From: Amycolatopsis sp. CA-126428 | Lineage (GTDB): Bacteria; Actinomycetota; Actinomycetes; Mycobacteriales; Pseudonocardiaceae | Reading direction: 5' to 3' | Assembly: GCF_002904335.1 (NCBI RefSeq) | Contig: NZ_PPHF01000030.1 | Location: 463,915 to 527,914 of the forward strand | DNA: 64,000 nt | Part shown: one piece after another, positions 43,999-54,136 of the stretch | Layout: the number at the start of each line of letters is the position of its first letter | Numbering within the stretch: position 1 is the stretch's first letter | Notes under the pieces: generated by a model | The model's database searches: none | Told to the model about the DNA's origin: nothing | The model's input: only the letters and a program-made list of their open reading frames with translations | Program-made: the position numbers and the translations under genes

Positions 43999-44956
43999 CG
44001 CCGATCATGCGCAGTGCGGCGTCGAGCCGGTGCGAGCCGCGTTCGCGGGCGCGCTCCGCGCCCGCCTTGCGCACGCGATCCAGCTCCGAGACGTCGTCGA
44101 GCAGCGAAGACGCGCGTTCCCGCAGCGGCCGCAGCTCCTCGATCACCGCGTCGGCGACAGCGTCCTTCACCGCTCCGTACGAGGAGAACTCGTCGGCCAG
44201 CTCCGCCGGCGACCCGCCCCGGCAGGCGGCGAGGATCTCCAGCAGGTTCGCCATCCCCGGGCGCGTCTCCGGGGCGTGCACCGGCACCGAACCGCCGTCG
44301 GTGACCGCGCGGCGGATCTTGCGGCGGATCTGGTCGGGCTCGTCGAGCACGAACACCACGCCCACCGCGTCCCGCGCCGACTTCGACATCTTGCGCGTCG
44401 GGTCGGCCAGGTCCTTCACCCGCGCGCCGGCCGGCGGCAGCACCGCGCGCGGGATGGTGAACACGTCGCCGTACGTGCCGTTGAACCGCTTCGCCAGTGT
44501 CCGCGTCAGCTCCACGTGCTGGCGCTGGTCCTCGCCGACCGGCACCTCGTCCGCGCCCTGCAGCAGGATGTCGGCGGCCATCAGCGCCGGGTAGGTCAGC
44601 AGCGACAGCCGCACGCCGGCCTGACCCTTGGACTTCTCCTTGAACTGGATCATCCGCGCGGCCTCGCCGTAGTTGCAGGTGCACTCCAGGACCCAGGTCA
44701 GCGCGCCGAGCTCGCGGGCCAGGTCGGACTGGACGAACACCCGCCCGGGATCGATGCCGGCGGCGATCAGCACCGCCAGCTGCTCGCGCGCCAGTGATCG
44801 GAGTTTCGATGGGTTGTGCGGGGTCGTCATGCCGTGCAGGTCGGCGACGAAGTACAGGTCGTCCGCGCCGCCCTCGAGGGCCCAGCGGCGGACGGCGCCG
44901 AGGTGGTTGCCGAGGTGGACGTGACCGGAGGGCGTGATGCCGGACAGCTTGCTCAT
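43991..44956 (-). CDS. trpS: Tryptophanyl-tRNA synthetase
   Basis: 321 residues, class I: the HIGH counterpart PSGHVHLGNHLGA and the KMSKS loop TRKMSKSA are intact, with the tryptophan pocket residues in YFVADLHGMTTPHNP and QSDLARELGALTW. It charges tRNA-Trp. The start is the ATG at SKLSGITPSG; the reading frame stays open upstream but that region is an attenuator RNA. Regulation by tryptophan is strongly supported by the leader peptide and terminator upstream. Confidence 0.93.
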   Translation of the reverse strand: MSKLSGITPSGHVHLGNHLGAVRRWALEGGADDLYFVADLHGMTTPHNPSKLRSLAREQLAVLIAAGIDPGRVFVQSDLARELGALTWVLECTCNYGEAARMIQFKEKSKGQAGVRLSLLTYPALMAADILLQGADEVPVGEDQRQHVELTRTLAKRFNGTYGDVFTIPRAVLPPAGARVKDLADPTRKMSKSARDAVGVVFVLDEPDQIRRKIRRAVTDGGSVPVHAPETRPGMANLLEILAACRGGSPAELADEFSSYGAVKDAVADAVIEELRPLRERASSLLDDVSELDRVRKAGAERARERGSHRLDAALRMIGAN

Positions 44957-44997
44957 CGTGGGTTCCTTCCGCGGGGGACCACCCCGGAGAAGGCACG

Positions 44998-45023
44998 AAA
45001 AAGGCCGCCCGTCCGGGGCGGCC
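44998..45023 (-). terminator. Attenuator terminator of trpS
   Basis: On the minus strand GGCCGCCC-CGGAC-GGGCGGCC followed by five T residues, a textbook intrinsic terminator 41 bases before trpS. The 5' arm can alternatively pair with GGCGGCC (45051-45057), which itself can pair with GGCCGC (45062-45067), giving mutually exclusive 1:2, 2:3 and 3:4 hairpins. Confidence 0.9.
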
Positions 45024-45044
45024 ACTGGCTGGTTCAGCGCAGGG

Positions 45045-45092
45045 TCAGCAGGCCGCCGAGAGCGGCCACCAGCTGGATGTCTGCGCATGCAC
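45045..45092 (-). CDS. Trp leader peptide of the trpS attenuator, 15 residues
   Basis: The peptide reads MHAQTSSWWPLSAAC, with tandem Trp codons at 45066-45071 that fall in segment 1 of the attenuator. When charged tRNA-Trp is scarce, stalling there would free segment 2 to pair with segment 3 and prevent termination. The GTG follows TATGCT by 6 nt, so the leader appears leaderless itself. Its stop codon is just past segment 2, the expected geometry. Confidence 0.85.
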   Translation of the reverse strand: MHAQTSSWWPLSAAC

Positions 45093-45098
45093 ACAGCG

Positions 45099-45131
45099 AG
45101 CATAGCCGAAGTTCCCGAGCGGGTTTACCGT
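45099..45131. promoter_or_regulatory. Divergent leaderless promoters for trpS leader and yciI-type gene
   Basis: TATGCT (minus strand, 45104 to 45099) lies 6 nt before the leader-peptide GTG, and TACCGT (plus strand, 45126-45131) lies 7 nt before the YciI-family ATG. Both fit TANNNT and neither gene has a ribosome binding site. Confidence 0.55.
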
Positions 45132-45138
45132 CTTAACC

Positions 45139-45438
45139 ATGTATGTCGTCCTGCTGAACTACACAGCCCCGATCGAGGAAATCGACTACGCGCTCCCGGA
45201 CCACGCCGACTGGCTGAACAAGCAGTACGAACGCGGCCTCTTCCTGGCGTCCGGGCGGCGGAACCCGCGCACCGGCGGCGTGATCATCACGCGCCCGATG
45301 TCCCGCGGGAAGCTCGACGCCATCCTGGCGTCCGACCCGTTCTGCGTGAAGCACCTCGCGAAGTACGAGGTCATCGAGTTCTCGCCGACGAAGACCGCGC
45401 CGGAGCTCCGGCTGCTCAACGAGGCCGTCCCCCACTAG
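45139..45438 (+). CDS. YciI-like protein (YCII-related domain)
   Basis: 99 residues with the YCII fold: VVLLNYTAPIEEID at the start, DHADWLNKQYERGLFLASG and the C-terminal DPFCVKHLAKYEVIEFSPT. The conserved His-Asp pair of this ferredoxin-like family (DHADW) is present. Biochemical function is not established; some members are small hydrolases or muconolactone-isomerase-like. It is 3 bp from the stop of the convergent small Cys-rich gene. Confidence 0.82.
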   Translation: MYVVLLNYTAPIEEIDYALPDHADWLNKQYERGLFLASGRRNPRTGGVIITRPMSRGKLDAILASDPFCVKHLAKYEVIEFSPTKTAPELRLLNEAVPH

Positions 45439-45441
45439 CAC

Positions 45442-45591
45442 TCAGGCGGCCAGATCCTCTTTCGCCTTCTTCAGAGCCAATACCGGGCACTTCTTGCAGC
45501 GCGGCTTCGACCGGCAGCACTTCTTCTTGACCTTGCCGGCCTTCATCAGCTTGCGCACGACCTTCCGCGGGTCTTTCGGCTTCTTGCCCAC
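45442..45591 (-). CDS. Tiny basic Cys-rich protein (49 residues)
   Basis: 49 residues, very Lys/Arg-rich, with four cysteines in KKKCCRSKPRCKKCPVLALK (CC-x5-C-x2-C), a plausible metal site. Of two in-frame GTG codons I take the one 9 nt after GGAGGG; the other would be only 3 nt from it. The upstream region contains an iron-box-like palindrome, so expression may respond to iron. No characterised family is recognised. Confidence 0.65.
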   Translation of the reverse strand: MGKKPKDPRKVVRKLMKAGKVKKKCCRSKPRCKKCPVLALKKAKEDLAA

Positions 45592-45635
45592 GCGCACGCA
45601 CCCTCCGGATCGGCGACCTTCACCGGGTTTCCACG

Positions 45636-45654
45636 TTAGGTCAGCCTAACCGCA
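45636..45654 (-). promoter_or_regulatory. IdeR/DtxR-type iron-box-like palindrome
   Basis: TTAGGTCAGCCTAACCGCA matches the IdeR/DtxR consensus TWAGGTWAGSCTWACCTWA at 16 of 19 positions; its core GTTAGG-TCAG-CCTAAC is a perfect inverted repeat. It overlaps TAACGT (45638 to 45633 on the minus strand), a -10 candidate for the 49-residue gene, the expected place for iron-dependent repression. The typA start is 130 bp away on the other side. Confidence 0.6.
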
Positions 45655-45784
45655 AGGGGGGCGTGGGGCCGCTCACAGAGAGGTGGCAGGTATCCTGGGT
45701 GAGGTCCGCGTGTGACCAGAGCCGGTCACGGATGCCCGAGCGGCTTGCGCGGCCACCCACCCCTTGAAGTTCAGGAGTTCTCGC

Positions 45785-47710
<1,926 letters not shown>

Positions 47711-47723
47711 TCCCCGGCTTCGG

Positions 47724-47759
47724 AAAAACCTCCCGGTGCGCGTCGCCGGGAGGTTTTTT
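47724..47759. terminator. Intrinsic terminator after typA
   Basis: AAAAACCTCCCGG and its perfect complement around TGCGCGTCG, ending in six T residues. A 13-bp stem with A and T runs on the two sides, so it could work in both directions. Confidence 0.95.
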
Positions 47760-48089
47760 CGTGTCCGTTCCCTTACGCTGGGTCGGCCGGTGGCGGACCC
47801 AGCGTCATGAATTCCGCTGTTCTTCTCCTTATATCTTTATAGGGGTCGCGGCGGTTTCAGCGCCTGGCGCCGACCACCGACGTGAACCGTTTTCGTGTCC
47901 GGCCCGTGTTCGTTCCGCCGTTCCGGAACGGTCCGGGAACCCGGACGGTGTTCCGCGCGTCCTCTCCCATAGCGCCCACCTTGGGGCGGCGGGGCCGCCC
48001 GATCCGGGTATGGGAATCTCGGTTTCGGCGGCGAAGGCGGTCGTGGGAGCATGACTGACCCGATCGGGCGAAACTGGGAGGAACGGGGC
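47760..48089. other. Non-coding region between typA and lpqW with AT-rich patch
   Basis: 330 bases without a supported gene. It holds a perfect 10-bp inverted repeat ACGCTGGGTC/GACCCAGCGT (47775-47805) and, near 47826-47843, an AT-rich stretch (TTATATCTTTATAGG) out of character for this genome, which may be part of a promoter. The bases just before the lpqW start carry GGGAGGA. Confidence 0.5.
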
Positions 48090-49826
48090 GTGCGGGTGAA
48101 TCGCAAGGCGGTGCCGGTACTGGCACTCGCGGCCGTGCTGCTCACCGCCTGTTCCAACACCCCGCCACCCCCGGTCGTGTCGTCGTCGGTCGCGCCCGTG
48201 TCCACCACCGGCAAGACGCCGTCGCAGATCGTCGTCGGCGTCGACGACGTGCTCGGCGGGTACAACCCGCACAACCTCGCGGACTCGTCCCAGGTGACCT
48301 CCGCGCTCTCGCAGCTGCTGCTGCCCTCGGTGTTCCGCCAGAAGGACGACGGCACCACCCAGCTCGACAAGAACCTGATGAAGTCCGCGGAGGTGATCTC
48401 GCAGCAGCCGTTCGTGGTGGCCTACGAGATCCGGCCCGACGCCTCCTGGTCCGACGGCGCGCCGATCGCCGCCGAGGACTTCGACTACCTGCGGACCCAG
48501 CTGCGCGACCAGCCCGGCGTGATCGAGCCCGCCGGCTACCGGCAGATCACCGACCTGCAGTCCCGCGAAGGCGGCAAGCGCGTCGAGGTCACCTTCGCCA
48601 AGCCGTACCCCGGCTGGCAGACGCTGTTCTCCGACCTGCTGCCCGCCCACCTGCTCAAGGACGCACCCGACGGCTGGCGCGGGGCGCTCGCGTCGAACTT
48701 CCCGGCCATCGCCGGCCCGTTCTCGATCAAGAGCCTGGACACCGCCCGCGGCGAGGTGATCCTCGAGCGCAACGAGCGCTACTGGGAGAAGCCCGCCGCG
48801 ATCGACCGGATCGTGCTCCGCCGGTCGGACCAGAACACGCTGCTGGCCGCGCTGCGCAGCGGCAACGACCAGTTCGCGCTGGCGCGGACCACCGGTGACG
48901 AGCTCAAGCTGCTCGGCGAGCTCGGCTCCTCCGTGCGGCTGCACACCGTCGCCCGCCCGCTCGTGGCCGACGTGCTGCTGCGCCCGGTCAGCGCGACGCT
49001 GCAGGACGCCCAGGTGCGCGCCGGGGTGGCCGCGCTGATCGACCGCACCAAGCTGATCACCGAAGGCGTCAACGGCGGTCCGTCGTCGGCGCTCCACGCC
49101 GACGCCCAGGTGACCGCGCCGTCGGTGAAGGGCTACGCGGCGACCATCCCGCCCGGCCCGCCCACCGCCCCCGACGTCGCCAAGGCCGAGCAGTCGCTGA
49201 CCGCGGCCGGCTACGCCAAGACCGCGGGCACCTGGCGCAAGAACGGCCGGGCGCTCTCGCTGGTCATCGCCTCCCCGGCCACCCAGGAGCCGTACGCGAC
49301 GATCGCCAAGCAGCTCACCGGCCAGCTCGCCGCGCAGGGCATCGAGGTCAACGCGATCACCCCGCAGCCGCGCGACCTGTTCAGCGGCCTGCTGGCGATG
49401 CCGGTCGTGGGCGGGGTCCAGCAGCCGGCCGGCGACTCGGCGGGCAACGTCGGGGTCGACATCGCCGTCGTCCCGCAGGCGGTCGGCGGCGACACCGCGT
49501 CGGTCCTCGCCTCGACCTTCGGCTGCCGCCCGGAGCAGACGGCCGAGGGCGTGGACAAGACCAAGCCCGTCGTCCCGGGCAACGCGGCCGGCTTCTGCGA
49601 CCCGGCGCTGCAGCCGTCGATCGACGCGGCGCTGTCGGGATCGAGCTCGGTCACCGAGGCGCTGACCACCCTGGAGCCTGAACTTTGGCGTCAGAACGTG
49701 GTGATTCCGCTGTTCCAATTGGCTGACACCCTGGCGATCGGATCCGGCATCTCGGGCGTCACGCCCGGTCCCCCCATGGTGGGCCCGTTCGGGTCGGCGG
49801 TGAACTGGACTCGCGGCCCGAAGTAA
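48090..49826 (+). CDS. lpqW: LpqW-like lipoprotein (substrate-binding-protein fold)
   Basis: 578 residues. A lipoprotein signal ends LLTAC (Cys21). The sequence aligns along its length with family-5 solute-binding proteins and specifically resembles mycobacterial LpqW: PSQIVVGVDDVLGGYNPHNLADSSQ, LPSVFRQ, and a C-terminal ALTTLEPELWRQNVVIPLFQLADT. It has the same neighbour (typA). In mycobacteria LpqW steers the branch between phosphatidylinositol mannosides and lipoarabinomannan rather than transporting peptides. The GTG 7 nt after GGGAGGA is used instead of an ATG 39 bases earlier. Confidence 0.75.
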   Translation: MRVNRKAVPVLALAAVLLTACSNTPPPPVVSSSVAPVSTTGKTPSQIVVGVDDVLGGYNPHNLADSSQVTSALSQLLLPSVFRQKDDGTTQLDKNLMKSAEVISQQPFVVAYEIRPDASWSDGAPIAAEDFDYLRTQLRDQPGVIEPAGYRQITDLQSREGGKRVEVTFAKPYPGWQTLFSDLLPAHLLKDAPDGWRGALASNFPAIAGPFSIKSLDTARGEVILERNERYWEKPAAIDRIVLRRSDQNTLLAALRSGNDQFALARTTGDELKLLGELGSSVRLHTVARPLVADVLLRPVSATLQDAQVRAGVAALIDRTKLITEGVNGGPSSALHADAQVTAPSVKGYAATIPPGPPTAPDVAKAEQSLTAAGYAKTAGTWRKNGRALSLVIASPATQEPYATIAKQLTGQLAAQGIEVNAITPQPRDLFSGLLAMPVVGGVQQPAGDSAGNVGVDIAVVPQAVGGDTASVLASTFGCRPEQTAEGVDKTKPVVPGNAAGFCDPALQPSIDAALSGSSSVTEALTTLEPELWRQNVVIPLFQLADTLAIGSGISGVTPGPPMVGPFGSAVNWTRGPK

Positions 49827-50116
49827 TCGGTTGGCTACGCATTCAGTACTACCGGGTGATCTTTACCAACGCCTTCGAGTGGGGCGTTGTGAATCCATGA
49901 GGTAACCGTCGTATTTCTGGATGTCGACTGGAAGTCACCCTTTGGTCACGATCGACCCGGAACTGGTGACTGTCGGTGCTTTTCCTTTCTAGCGTGCTCC
50001 CGCAGTGCGCCAGTTGAGTGTCGCTTGGCGTGTCGTAGGCTCCGGCCCATCCAAACCGGAGCGGTGTGGGCCCTTGTCCCGATATTCAAGGGCTCAGTGC
50101 TAGGAGGGCACACTTC
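49827..50116 (+). promoter_or_regulatory. Promoter region of the peptide-binding protein gene
   Basis: 290 bases without a gene. TTGAGT (50014-50019) and TAGGCT (50036-50041) with a 16-bp spacer make a good promoter. A small hairpin CCTTG/CAAGG lies in the leader at about 50072-50092, and AGGAGGG is 8 nt before the ATG. Confidence 0.55.
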
Positions 50117-51928
50117 ATGAGGAGATCCAAAGCTGTCTCCGCTTTGTCGCTCGTCGCCGGCGCCTCGCTGTTGCTGAGCGCCTGCAGCGGCGGCGATTCG
50201 GGTTCGGGCAACACCGACCAGAACGGATCGTCGACCGACGTCAAGGCGATGGCTGCCGGCAAGGCCGAGACCGGCGACCTGTTCAAGCTCGCGGACACCC
50301 CGGGGTACGACGGCACGGTCACGGTCGGTATCGACGACGGGTACTCGGGGTACAACAACCAGACCCCGGACACCAACAGCTCGTACAACAACTACGTGCT
50401 GACCGCGGTGCTCTCCGGTACGTTGAAGCTCGACGGCAACAACAAGATCCTGCTGAACAGCGACGTCTTCCAGTCGTGGGACATCACGCAGAAGGACCCG
50501 CAGCAGGTCACCTACAAGATCAAGCCGAACATCAAGTGGTCGGACGGTCAGGCCTACGACTGCAAGGACCTGTACCTGGCGTGGCTGTCGCAGAGCGGCC
50601 TGGCCAAGGGTGCGGACGGCAAGAACCCGTTCAACTCGGCGTCGACCACCGGTTACTCGCTGATCAGCAAGGCCGAGTGCAAGGACCCGCTGACCTTCGT
50701 CACCGACTACAGCGAGCCTTACCTCGACTACAAGGGCCTCTTCAACGCGCCGGCGATCATGCCCGCGCACATCCTCGAGGCCAAGACCGGTATCGCGGAC
50801 ATCACCAAGCTGGCCCCGACCGGCGACGGCGCGCAGATCAAGGCCGCCGGTGACTTCTGGTCGAACGAGTGGAAGGGCTTCAAGGCGGACATCATGCCGT
50901 CGTCGGGCCCCTACAAGATCACCGCGTTCGACGCCAACCAGAAGGCCGTCACCCTCGAGAAGAACCCGCTGTGGGCGGGCGGCAAGGGTGGCCCGTCGAA
51001 GATCATCGTGAAGGCCATGGAAGACACCAAGGCCATGGCGACCGCGCTGCAGAACGGTGAGATCGACGTGGCCGCGTCGACCCAGCCGGACGCCACCGCG
51101 GCCCAGACGATGAAGGGCCTCGCGGCCCAGGGCGTGGTCTACGGTTCGGCCCCGCAGCTGACCTACGAGCACCTCGACCTGAACTTCAAGCGCATGTTCG
51201 CCGACAAGGACCTCCGCAAGGCGTTCCTCGAGTCGGTCAACCGCAAGGAGATCACGGACAAGCTGCTCAAGGAGGTCCAGGCGGACGCGGAGCCGCTGAA
51301 CAGCGTCGTCTTCTTCCAGGGTGAAGAGGGCTACACCGACCTGTACAGCAGCAAGGCGGGCCTGGGTGCCGACGCGGCGGCCAAGACGCTGACCGACGCC
51401 GGCTGGGCCAAGGGCGGCGACGGCATCTTCGCGAAGAACGGTGTGCGTGCCTCGTTCAAGATCACGCACAACCAGAACGCGCGCCGCAGCCAGACCGTCG
51501 AGATCATCATCTCGCAGGCCAAGGCGGCCGGCATCGAGGTCAAGGACGAGACCGACGCCAACTTCCTCAAGGGTGGCCGCGTCTCGACCGGTGACTACGA
51601 CATCGCGCTGTTCGGCTGGTCGGCCCAGCCGTTCAAGGCCGAGTCCCGCTCGATCTACATCTGCCCGGACAAGGGCGGCGAGCAGAACTACCAGGCGCTG
51701 TGCGACCCGAAGATCGACGACGCCTACAACGCTGCGGTGAAGGCGACCGACGAGCAGGTCAAGCTGCAGAAGTACCAGGAAGCCGACAAGGCCATCGCCG
51801 ACGACTACGCGACCCTGCCGCTGTTCCAGACGCCGAGCATGTGGGCGTTCAAGGGCATCGACCGCGTCTACATGCAGTCGTACGACGGTGTCCTGTGGAA
51901 CGTCGGCGAGTGGGAGAAGAAGAAGTAG
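50117..51928 (+). CDS. Peptide ABC transporter substrate-binding lipoprotein
   Basis: 603 residues of the DppA/OppA family (SBP_bac_5). The lipoprotein signal ends LLLSAC (Cys23). Typical segments are VGIDDGYSGYNNQTPDTN, KIKPNIKWSDGQAYDCKDLYLAW, SGPYKITAFDANQKAVTLEKNP and the late YQEADKAIADDYATLPLFQTP. Codon use is unusually biased (AAG, CTC, GTC, GGC) suggesting high expression. It should deliver oligopeptides to the permeases that follow. A strong hairpin separates it from them, which would allow more binding protein than permease. Confidence 0.88.
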   Translation: MRRSKAVSALSLVAGASLLLSACSGGDSGSGNTDQNGSSTDVKAMAAGKAETGDLFKLADTPGYDGTVTVGIDDGYSGYNNQTPDTNSSYNNYVLTAVLSGTLKLDGNNKILLNSDVFQSWDITQKDPQQVTYKIKPNIKWSDGQAYDCKDLYLAWLSQSGLAKGADGKNPFNSASTTGYSLISKAECKDPLTFVTDYSEPYLDYKGLFNAPAIMPAHILEAKTGIADITKLAPTGDGAQIKAAGDFWSNEWKGFKADIMPSSGPYKITAFDANQKAVTLEKNPLWAGGKGGPSKIIVKAMEDTKAMATALQNGEIDVAASTQPDATAAQTMKGLAAQGVVYGSAPQLTYEHLDLNFKRMFADKDLRKAFLESVNRKEITDKLLKEVQADAEPLNSVVFFQGEEGYTDLYSSKAGLGADAAAKTLTDAGWAKGGDGIFAKNGVRASFKITHNQNARRSQTVEIIISQAKAAGIEVKDETDANFLKGGRVSTGDYDIALFGWSAQPFKAESRSIYICPDKGGEQNYQALCDPKIDDAYNAAVKATDEQVKLQKYQEADKAIADDYATLPLFQTPSMWAFKGIDRVYMQSYDGVLWNVGEWEKKK

Positions 51929-51973
51929 GGCTCGTCCCGCCTCTTCTTTCCCCTCGCTCCAGATGACCTGGGA

Positions 51974-52010
51974 GGTACCGGGGCCCGGCCACAAGCCGGG
52001 CCCCGGTACC
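51974..52010 (+). terminator. Terminator/attenuator hairpin after the binding-protein gene
   Basis: A perfect 16-bp stem, GGTACCGGGGCCCGGC and its complement, around CACAA. No T-tract follows. It lies between the binding-protein gene and a new promoter for the permeases. Confidence 0.85.
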
Positions 52011-52025
52011 CACCGGAAGTAGCTG

Positions 52026-52053
52026 TTGACCGTAGGGTTACCGCCACTACGGT
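52026..52053 (+). promoter_or_regulatory. Promoter with inverted repeat for the permease genes
   Basis: TTGACC and TACGGT with a 16-bp spacer. ACCGTAG (52029-52035) and CTACGGT (52047-52053) form a perfect inverted repeat over the spacer, so a dimeric regulator could cover the whole promoter. Confidence 0.6.
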
Positions 52054-52114
52054 AGACAACCGGGTAGCGGTCCAGCGCACTTCTGACGACCAGGCCCGGA
52101 TGAGGAGCAGTTCG

Positions 52115-53131
52115 TTGAACCTGGTGATCTACATCCTTCGCCGTCTGGCGATATCGATCCCCGTCCTGCTGGTGGGGACGTTCTTGTGCTTCGTCATGGT
52201 CGCCGGCACCGGTGACCCGCTGGGCGAGCTGCGGCAGAACCCGACCATCAGCAAGGAAGCGCTGGCCGCCACGGCCGCCAAGCTCGGTCTCGACCAGGGC
52301 ATCGTGCCCCGCTACTTCACGTGGCTGGGTGACTTCCTGAGCGGGAACTGGGGCATCTCCATCGCGCAGGGCAACGCCCTCGCGCCGGTCGCGCCCAAGG
52401 TGATGGCCGCTTTCGGCGTCACCCTCAAGCTGGTCGTCGGCGCCGAGATCCTCGCCCTGATCATCGGCATCATCGTCGGCGTGCTCGCCGCGGTGAAGCA
52501 GTACTCGATCATCGACTACCTCGCGACCACCCTCGCCTTCCTGCTCTTCTCGATGCCGATCTTCTGCGTCGCGATCGTGCTGAAGCGCTACGCGATCGAG
52601 ATCAACGGCTGGGTCCGCGACCTCGGCCTGTCCGACGTCCTGGGCAACCCGTGGCTCCGCACGACCAGCCCGGAGCAGCTGAAGACCGACGGCGTCGGCG
52701 ACTTCATCACCAGCACGATCGGCGCGTACCTGCTGCCGACCCTGTCGATCATGGCGATCAGCTTCGCCGCGTACAGCCGGTTCCAGCGCGCCTCGATGCT
52801 CGAGGTGATGAGCTCCGACTACGTGCGCACCGCGCGCGCCAAGGGCCTCGGCAACGGCCGGGTCATCTTCCGGCACGCGTTCCGCAACGCCCTGATCCCG
52901 GTCTCGACGCTGTTCTCGGTCAACTTCGGCTCGGTTCTCGCCGGCGCGATCATCACCGAGACGGTGTTCAACTGGCACGGTATGGGCACATTGCTGGTGG
53001 AAGCCGTCTCGAAGAACGACACTCAGGTGATGATGGGTTGGCTCGTGGTGATCGCCAGCAGTGTCATCGTCGCCAACCTGATCGCCGACCTGATGTACGG
53101 CATCCTGGACCCGAGGATTCGCGTTGGCTGA
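52115..53131 (+). CDS. Peptide ABC transporter permease, DppB type (first copy)
   Basis: 338 residues, six membrane segments, with the DppB N-terminus YILRRLAISIPVLLVGTFLCF and the EAA loop MLEVMSSDYVRTARAKGLGNGRVIFRHAFRNALIP (two blocks). The TTG is chosen: it has GAGGAG 7 nt upstream and its product begins MNLVIYILRR, matching the second copy; an ATG 15 bases earlier would add five residues. It overlaps the DppC-type gene by 8 bp. Confidence 0.9.
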   Translation: MNLVIYILRRLAISIPVLLVGTFLCFVMVAGTGDPLGELRQNPTISKEALAATAAKLGLDQGIVPRYFTWLGDFLSGNWGISIAQGNALAPVAPKVMAAFGVTLKLVVGAEILALIIGIIVGVLAAVKQYSIIDYLATTLAFLLFSMPIFCVAIVLKRYAIEINGWVRDLGLSDVLGNPWLRTTSPEQLKTDGVGDFITSTIGAYLLPTLSIMAISFAAYSRFQRASMLEVMSSDYVRTARAKGLGNGRVIFRHAFRNALIPVSTLFSVNFGSVLAGAIITETVFNWHGMGTLLVEAVSKNDTQVMMGWLVVIASSVIVANLIADLMYGILDPRIRVG

Positions 53132-54056
53132 CTTGAACTCTCTTATCGCGGCGAGCGAGACCGAAACCAAGGACGGCACGCTGCCGCCGGAGGCGCTGCC
53201 GGAACCGCGCAGCCAGGGCAAGCTGGTCCTGCGAAAGTTCCTGCACCACAAACTGGCGATGGCGTCGTCGGCCGTGCTGGTCCTGATCGTGCTGCTCAGC
53301 ATCCTGCTGCCGATCTTCTGGAAGCACGGCTACCAGGACAGCTCGTTCCCGTCCTTCGCCAAGCCCAGCAGCGACTTCCCGCTCGGGACGACGCAGGTCG
53401 GCAAGGACATGGTTTCGCAGGTGCTGCGCGGCACGCAGTACTCGCTGCTGATCGCGCTCACGGTGTCGATCCTGGCGACGGTGATCGGCGTCGTGTTCGG
53501 GGCGATCGCCGGCTACCTGCGCGGGATCTCCGACTCGGTCATCTCCCGGGTGACGGACCTGTTCCTGATCATCCCGCAGATCGCCGCGGCGGCCATCCTC
53601 GCCAAGGTGTTCGGCGGCGGCTCCTGGTACATCGTCGCGCTGGTGCTGGCGGCGTTCGGCTGGATGCAGATCGCCCGGATCACCCGCGCCGAGGCGATGT
53701 CGCTGTCCCAGCGCGAGTTCGTCGACGCGGCCCGCGCGTCGGGCGCCGGGACGTTCCGGATCATCTTCAAGCACCTGGTGCCGAACATGGTCGGCAGCAT
53801 CACGGTCAACGCGACCCTCGCGGTCGCGCAGGCCGTGCTGGCGGAAGCCGCGCTGTCGTTCATCGGCCTGGGCGTCCAGCTGCCGGACACCTCGCTCGGC
53901 CGCGTCATCCTGGAGAACTACGCCCAGCTGCAGACGCGGCCGGCGCTGTTCTTCGGGCCGTTCATCGTGCTCGTGCTGATTTCACTGACGATCAACTTCA
54001 TCGGTGACGGTCTTCGCGACGCCTTCGACCCGCGTCAGCGGAGAATGAAGGCCTGA
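53124..54056 (+). CDS. Peptide ABC transporter permease, DppC type
   Basis: 310 residues. A polar N-terminus (about 35 residues) precedes six membrane segments and the EAA loop FVDAARASGAGTFRIIFKHLVPN. The end LRDAFDPRQRRMKA is typical of DppC. The TTG overlaps the first DppB-type gene. It should pair with one or both DppB-type proteins. A 14-bp hairpin follows. Confidence 0.92.
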   Translation: MADLNSLIAASETETKDGTLPPEALPEPRSQGKLVLRKFLHHKLAMASSAVLVLIVLLSILLPIFWKHGYQDSSFPSFAKPSSDFPLGTTQVGKDMVSQVLRGTQYSLLIALTVSILATVIGVVFGAIAGYLRGISDSVISRVTDLFLIIPQIAAAAILAKVFGGGSWYIVALVLAAFGWMQIARITRAEAMSLSQREFVDAARASGAGTFRIIFKHLVPNMVGSITVNATLAVAQAVLAEAALSFIGLGVQLPDTSLGRVILENYAQLQTRPALFFGPFIVLVLISLTINFIGDGLRDAFDPRQRRMKA

Positions 54057-54065
54057 ACGCGTGCC

Positions 54066-54095
54066 GCGGGGGTGACCGGTTCCGGTCGCCCCCGC
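54066..54095 (+). terminator. Hairpin between the DppC gene and the second DppB gene
   Basis: GCGGGGGTGACCGG pairs with CCGGTCGCCCCCGC (one U-G pair) around TT, immediately after the DppC stop codon. It may end or reduce transcription before the duplicated permease. Confidence 0.7.
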
Positions 54096-54136
54096 GTCCG
54101 TTTTCCAGCGGAGATCGCCGGACCTGGGGGTTTCGG

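Noticed and set aside
49946..53302. An 1118-codon frame antisense to the peptide-binding and permease genes
   Set aside because: It crosses two genes, a promoter and a terminator on the other strand and has no recognisable domain.
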